64,000 nt of DNA from assembly GCA_020636075.1 (NCBI GenBank), contig JACJYO010000016.1, forward strand, positions 1 through 64,000. The letters run 5' to 3'. How positions within the stretch are numbered: position 1 is the stretch's first letter; each line of letters begins with the position of its first letter. The stretch comes from Lewinellaceae bacterium (GTDB taxonomy: Bacteria; Bacteroidota; Bacteroidia; Chitinophagales; Saprospiraceae). The translations under genes and the position numbers were made by a program. Positions 60,316-64,000 of this stretch are shown piece by piece. The notes beneath the pieces were generated by a model, which saw only the letters and a program-made list of their open reading frames with translations, ran no database searches and was not told the origin of the DNA.

Positions 60316-60468
60316 ATCTGTCTGGTTATTTTTCTCTAACAAAAGTAGATTTTTTGAGCGTATATCGCCAGTCGTCGTATAGGCACTGCCCGCAGGAAAT
60401 TGGTCTGCCTTTACCTGCTTTACATTTTTGCATGATTTTGTAATCACTTAAAAAACAGTTTCTGGGAC

Positions 60469-60708
60469 ATGACACGCATTATTCTTGAAGTTCCGCATGA
60501 TAAAGACCTGGATTTGCTTCTTGCATTACTGGATCGGTTGAATATCCGTGTAGTTCAAAAAACGCCCGATCAAGAGCAACCCGCAGCGGCCACAGATGAC
60601 CGGGCTTTTATCCTGAAAGGCCTTCCTGCCCGTAAAGATTTTGAAGCGTTTGCTCAGGATTTCGAAGAAAACCAAGAAGACTGGTCTCTGCCTGGACGGG
60701 AAGAATAA
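60469..60708 (+). CDS. antitoxin-like protein of a broken PIN-toxin pair
   Basis: 79 residues: MTRIILEVPHDKDLDLLLALLDRLNIRVVQK, then a flexible QPAAATDD stretch and an acidic tail (FEAFAQDFEENQEDWSLPGREE). Small proteins starting like this precede PIN-domain toxins in Bacteroidota, in my recollection. The following frame, 18 bases after the stop, begins exactly as a PIN toxin but is cut after 40 residues. Confidence 0.65.
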   Translation: MTRIILEVPHDKDLDLLLALLDRLNIRVVQKTPDQEQPAAATDDRAFILKGLPARKDFEAFAQDFEENQEDWSLPGREE

Positions 60709-60726
60709 CGCCCTGTCCACCCGTAT

Positions 60727-60849
60727 ATGAAACTTTTGGACAGCAATATCCTCATCTACGCCCCACAACCGGCTTTTTTACATCTCTTGCCATTGTTGGA
60801 TCACACTGATCCATCCGCACGCTGCCTGGCTACAACAACGCCTCATTAG
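60727..60849 (+). pseudogene. truncated PIN-domain toxin
   Basis: 40 codons starting MKLLDSNILIYA, the first strand and first catalytic Asp of PIN ribonucleases (normally about 130 residues). The frame is lost where it runs into the 3' end of integrase 2 (60830). The last residues (CLATTTPH) are encoded partly by antisense integrase sequence. A deletion or integration event has removed the rest of the toxin. Confidence 0.8.
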
Positions 60850-62056
60850 CCGCCTCAATAACCGCATTCTCAAAACTCTTCAAATACGTCTGGGTAATCG
60901 CCTCCGACTCATGCCCCAGCGCCTCGCTGATTACGGCCACCGGCACGCCGCTGGACTTCAGTACCGTGGCATAAGTATGCCGGGCCACATAGGTCGTCAG
61001 CGGGGTCTCGATGCCGGCTTGCTGGCCGAGGGCTTTCAGGCCCTGGTTAATCTGGCCAGTGAGTTTGTGTATGCGATTGTCAATCTGGACCGGCGTGACG
61101 TGCCGGTCTTGTTCCAGAATTGGAAAAACATAGTCGCTGGCATGTCGCCCGGTGAATGGTCGGTACGATTCCACAATGGCCAGGGCCGGCGGCAGCAACT
61201 TCAGGTTGAAGTCTTTGCCCGTTTTGGCGCGGGTGTAGAAAAGGCGATCCTGCACGATATTTGACCAACGCAGGCGCGCAATATCCGTCAGGTTGATGCC
61301 CTGGCAGTAATAGCTGAACAGGAAAACATCCTTGGCGAGTTGCAATTTGGGCTGTTCGGATACGTCGACCGCTTTGAGCCGTTTGACCTCTGCCTTACTG
61401 ATCGCTCGCTTCCGGGTGCGGGTGTCGAATTTAGAGACCTTGAACTCTGCAAAAGGGTATTGGCTGGGCAGCAGCAGTTGCTCTTTTTTGGCCTTGTTCA
61501 CCAGGGCGCGCAGGGTGCGGAAGTACACCGAGAGGCTGGTCTCTGCCAGACCTTTGCTGCGCAAATGCGTCTCGAAGCGGTTGAGAAAACTGTAGTCAAT
61601 TTCGGAAAAAGTCAGTGTCTTCCGCTTGCCCAGAAAAGCCTGCAGTGCCCGCTTGGCATCGCGGTAAGTATTGGCGTTACCGACTTTCCGTTGCAGGTCA
61701 AGCCTTTCGATGATCGCATCGAAAAATTCAAGCACATCCGTTTTGCCCGTAGGTCGTTGCACCGACCCCACCAGCGTTTCCGGCGTTATCTCCTTTTCCG
61801 TGATTTTCATTTCCAGAGCCTTGTCCTGCAATTCGCCGATGCGCTTGCCGATGATGGCTTCAACTTCCAGCTTGTTCGGGTGGTTGCGTTTAGGTTCGTT
61901 CTTCTCGGAATTCCACAGGTTGGGCGGGCAGCTGATGCCGAGGGCAATGTACTTGCGCTTGCCGTTGCGCGTCACGCAAAGCATGAGCGGGTGCTCGCCA
62001 TTGGCCAGCGTTTTGGACTTGTAAAGGGTAACCCGAATGGTAGCGTCCTGGATCAT
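60830..62056 (-). CDS. tyrosine recombinase (integrase) of element 2
   Basis: 408 residues of the same domain layout as integrase 1: Arm-DNA-bind N-terminus (TIRVTLYKSKTLANGEHPLMLCVTRNGKRKYIALGISC), core-binding domain (about 100-200), catalytic domain with TTYVARHTYATVL (H-x-x-R) and EALGHESEAITQTYLKSF (GH and Tyr). The two integrases are alike but clearly divergent. It starts 150 bases from attachment copy 3. Three GGTTTACAT-type sites lie directly before its start codon. Confidence 0.93.
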   Translation of the reverse strand: MIQDATIRVTLYKSKTLANGEHPLMLCVTRNGKRKYIALGISCPPNLWNSEKNEPKRNHPNKLEVEAIIGKRIGELQDKALEMKITEKEITPETLVGSVQRPTGKTDVLEFFDAIIERLDLQRKVGNANTYRDAKRALQAFLGKRKTLTFSEIDYSFLNRFETHLRSKGLAETSLSVYFRTLRALVNKAKKEQLLLPSQYPFAEFKVSKFDTRTRKRAISKAEVKRLKAVDVSEQPKLQLAKDVFLFSYYCQGINLTDIARLRWSNIVQDRLFYTRAKTGKDFNLKLLPPALAIVESYRPFTGRHASDYVFPILEQDRHVTPVQIDNRIHKLTGQINQGLKALGQQAGIETPLTTYVARHTYATVLKSSGVPVAVISEALGHESEAITQTYLKSFENAVIEAANEALL

Positions 62057-62058
62057 AG

Positions 62059-62090
62059 CATGTAAACCGGTTTACATCCTGGTTTACATC
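62059..62090. promoter_or_regulatory. GGTTTACAT sites before integrase 2
   Basis: CATGTAAACC (62059-62068), GGTTTACATC (62069-62078) and GGTTTACATC (62081-62090): an abutting palindrome followed by a third copy, 2 bases from the integrase start codon. The same nonamer occurs twice beside the tRNA at 10915-10936. Arm sites or an operator controlling the integrase are likely. Confidence 0.55.
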
Positions 62091-62202
62091 AAAGGTACAA
62101 AATAGGGCAAAAAACAGCGAAAAAATAAAAATTGAAAACCGTCTAACTACTTGATTTTCAGTAAACAAAATAAAAATCGCGAAATATTGAAAAACAAACA
62201 AA

Positions 62203-62251
62203 ACCTGCCTTACAAGCAGGGGGTCGTAGGTTCGAATCCTTCTGCGCCCAC
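62203..62251 (+). repeat. attachment site copy 3 (tRNA-Val 3' end), right boundary
   Basis: 49 bases identical to 10819-10867. No tRNA 5' half precedes it. It marks the right end of the tandem elements and should be the original chromosomal tRNA 3' end. Its own terminator follows (62260-62295). Confidence 0.92.
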
Positions 62252-62259
62252 AGTTAAAA

Positions 62260-62295
62260 AAGGAGTTACACTGTTTGAAGTGTGACTCCTTTTTG
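62260..62295 (+). terminator. terminator after attachment copy 3
   Basis: AAGGAGTTACACT pairs with AGTGTGACTCCTT across a 6-base loop, followed by T residues. The arm differs from copies 1 and 2 but keeps pairing, so it is a homologous hairpin with compensating changes; it is probably the original tRNA-Val terminator. Confidence 0.8.
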
Positions 62296-62476
62296 TTTTT
62301 GGTTTACAGAGGATTCAGATTTCATTTGCGGTTTTTGGCCAAAAAGGCTCAAGAACTTGGTTATCAACTGCGTTGTATTCAAACCGCCGAAGTGGTTCAT
62401 TAACAGGGCAGCAAAACATCCGAATGTTATAAAAAATTCGGGATGACGACTCCTGTAAAAGATTCTCAAAAATACC
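62296..62476. other. chromosomal intergenic segment
   Basis: The gap between integrase 2 and the last gene is 420 bases including the attachment site and terminator. The 180 bases after the terminator show no gene or strong structure apart from the end of the following gene. Confidence 0.4.
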
Positions 62477-64000
62477 CTACCGGCTCACGATGACTTTTTC
62501 CCAGGCCAAAGCGCCATTATCCAACCAGATTTCAGCCAAATACATGCCGTTTGGTAAAGCCGCAACCGGAACATTCAACTGCACTGTCGCACCGATCAAA
62601 TGCTGGTTGAAGGTCACCCGCCCGGTCAGATCGGTCAATTGCACGCGCTTGATGCCTGTTTTTTCGCTTTCGATAGAAAAATTTTGCGCAGCTGGGTTCG
62701 GGTATATTTTCAACCCGGCGGCCGGTGCAGGTAAAACTGGCGCATCTACTATGGGATTGCAAACTATCTGATCGGAGGACTTAAAACAATTTTCGAAAAA
62801 AGTCCCGATGACATCGGCGCGAGTGTACATGGCCTGCACGTTTTGCAAGGGCGTAGCGCCGGGCTGCTGCGTATAAAAATACGCCGCGATGAATTCGTTG
62901 ACAGCGCCGGGAAGCAAAGTAAACGGCCCGTAAGAAGTCAATACATACCGCTGGCCAGGGGTATTGCCTGCCGAAACTTCGGAGTCGGTCGCCGGGTCGT
63001 TGGGGTTGCCGGGATACTGGATGCCCCCGTTGGGTACGGGTGTGCCGTCAATTTGGCTGCCGCTAAGCAAGCGGTAGTATTCAACCGGTTGGCTCAGCGC
63101 AGTGGCATTGAACCCGAAGACGTGTTTCATCAGAATTTCTTCCCCGAAGGTATTTAGCGGTCCCCGAAGCATTTTTACGCCCAGCGCTGGAATGTCAGCG
63201 CCGTAGCCGCCCTCGTCCAAGTTGTCCCCATTGTAGCCAAACACCAGTGCGCGGGAAGGGTCGCAGCCGAAAAAATCATCGGCCGGGTTTCCGATATCGA
63301 AATCGTTGAACAGGCCGATGTAGGCGCTGTCCAGCCGTTCCGTACCTAAATATATGAGTTTGTAGCAGATAAAAACGGCATCGTGCAAAGGGGTGTCTTC
63401 CGTGCAATTGAATGCAAAGGCCTGGCATTGAACTTCCATCCGGGTATCGTTCATACCGGATTGGGTATGGGGAAACCCAGCGTCATGAGAGGAGAACCAC
63501 AGCATTTCTGCCGGCACGATGTTGTGCGCACACCCGCGCACTTCAACCGAGGGGTAGTCGCCTCTGGAGGGATCATAACTGCCATCAAGGTTATTGTCGT
63601 TATAGCCAGCTAGGTTGCGTGTGTTAAATGGCAATTCTTCGCCGTTGTGGTATTGGGCAAAATACCAATTGCCCTGCGCCGGCCAGCCGAAAACGCTGGG
63701 TTGCGGGTTATCGATCACACCGTTGTCGGCGAAGTCAGCCTCGTGGGCGGCGATTTCGGCGGCAGTCACCCGGTAAATGCCAGTTACCCGGTCTCCTCCT
63801 GGCTGTGGCAAACCATTTTCGTCGAGCACACCAGACTTAAAATCGGCTTTTCCGTCGGCATTGTACAATTGGGCTGCGCCCTTGAGATTACCGGCAGGGT
63901 CGAGGCCGGCTAACCACAGGCCGCTTGCGCGCAGCAAGCTGACCTCCGGCTGACCAGGAGCGTAGGGGGCGATAAACTGCCCCTTTTGAAAATCGGTGAA
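62477..64000 (-). CDS. T9SS-sorted secreted protein, 5' end beyond the window
   Basis: At least 507 codons. The frame is open to the window edge, so the TTG at 63937 is not the real start. Visible sequence is a secreted beta-rich protein (LLRASGLWLAGLDPAGNLKGAAQLYNADGKADF, repeated NNLDGSYDPSRGDYPSVE and Asp/Asn-rich loops). The last 85 residues (LKIYPNPAAQNFSIESEKTG ... VQLTDLTGRVTFN ... LPNGMYLAEIWLDNGALAWEKVIVSR) form a T9SS type A sorting domain. Surface display or release through the type IX system is expected. It belongs to the chromosome to the right of the tandem elements. Confidence 0.85.
   Translation of the reverse strand, partial: FTDFQKGQFIAPYAPGQPEVSLLRASGLWLAGLDPAGNLKGAAQLYNADGKADFKSGVLDENGLPQPGGDRVTGIYRVTAAEIAAHEADFADNGVIDNPQPSVFGWPAQGNWYFAQYHNGEELPFNTRNLAGYNDNNLDGSYDPSRGDYPSVEVRGCAHNIVPAEMLWFSSHDAGFPHTQSGMNDTRMEVQCQAFAFNCTEDTPLHDAVFICYKLIYLGTERLDSAYIGLFNDFDIGNPADDFFGCDPSRALVFGYNGDNLDEGGYGADIPALGVKMLRGPLNTFGEEILMKHVFGFNATALSQPVEYYRLLSGSQIDGTPVPNGGIQYPGNPNDPATDSEVSAGNTPGQRYVLTSYGPFTLLPGAVNEFIAAYFYTQQPGATPLQNVQAMYTRADVIGTFFENCFKSSDQIVCNPIVDAPVLPAPAAGLKIYPNPAAQNFSIESEKTGIKRVQLTDLTGRVTFNQHLIGATVQLNVPVAALPNGMYLAEIWLDNGALAWEKVIVSR

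Overview
The window looks like a piece of a Bacteroidota chromosome, most likely from the Saprospiria. Several secreted proteins end in a type IX secretion (T9SS) C-terminal sorting domain. Several genes are preceded by the Bacteroidota promoter element TAnnTTTG. The restriction, AbiE and replication genes are of types common in that phylum. This assignment is inference from gene content, since no rRNA or ribosomal marker is present.

Layout. Positions 1-10791 are ordinary chromosome: an alpha/beta hydrolase and a MazG-like pyrophosphohydrolase, a radical SAM/SPASM protein, a PKD-domain membrane protein, an ATP-grasp protein, two tandem paralogous exported proteins, a DUF2306-type membrane protein, a DUF3089 hydrolase, an M48 metalloprotease lipoprotein and small lipoproteins. 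A tRNA-Val(TAC) follows at 10792-10866. Its 3' end is repeated at 54249-54293 and again at 62203-62251, so two elements sit in tandem in this tRNA. Each copy is followed by a similar terminator hairpin, and each downstream copy is preceded by a leftward tyrosine recombinase gene.

Element 1 (about 10868-54293) has four parts. (a) A block of exported proteins (11494-29071): a giant 2135-residue beta-rich protein, an FN3 protein, an ELWxxDGT-repeat T9SS protein, and two proteins that share an N-terminal domain but carry unrelated C-terminal domains, one of them transglutaminase-like; each of the two is followed directly by a small companion gene. I read this block as a candidate polymorphic effector/immunity locus. 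(b) A leftward replication/mobilisation-type module (29486-33732): RHH-like protein, TOPRIM/zinc-finger primase-like protein, RecA-like ATPase and excisionase-like HTH protein. (c) A defence block (33922-51566): WYL and RhuM remnants, a three-gene lipoprotein/nuclease module, a type I restriction system with a DUF262-HNH gene inside it, a SEFIR-domain protein, a complete insertion sequence that splits a small ORF, and an AbiE system whose toxin gene is fused to WYL-like and zinc-finger regions. (d) Two small genes and the integrase at the right end.

Element 2 (about 54294-62251) is 8 kb: a UvrD-helicase tail remnant, a SWIM-SNF2 helicase, a second AbiE system with a well-formed operator palindrome, orphan antitoxin-like genes with a truncated PIN toxin, and a second integrase. 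Normal chromosome resumes after 62251 with a partial T9SS-secreted protein that runs off the window.
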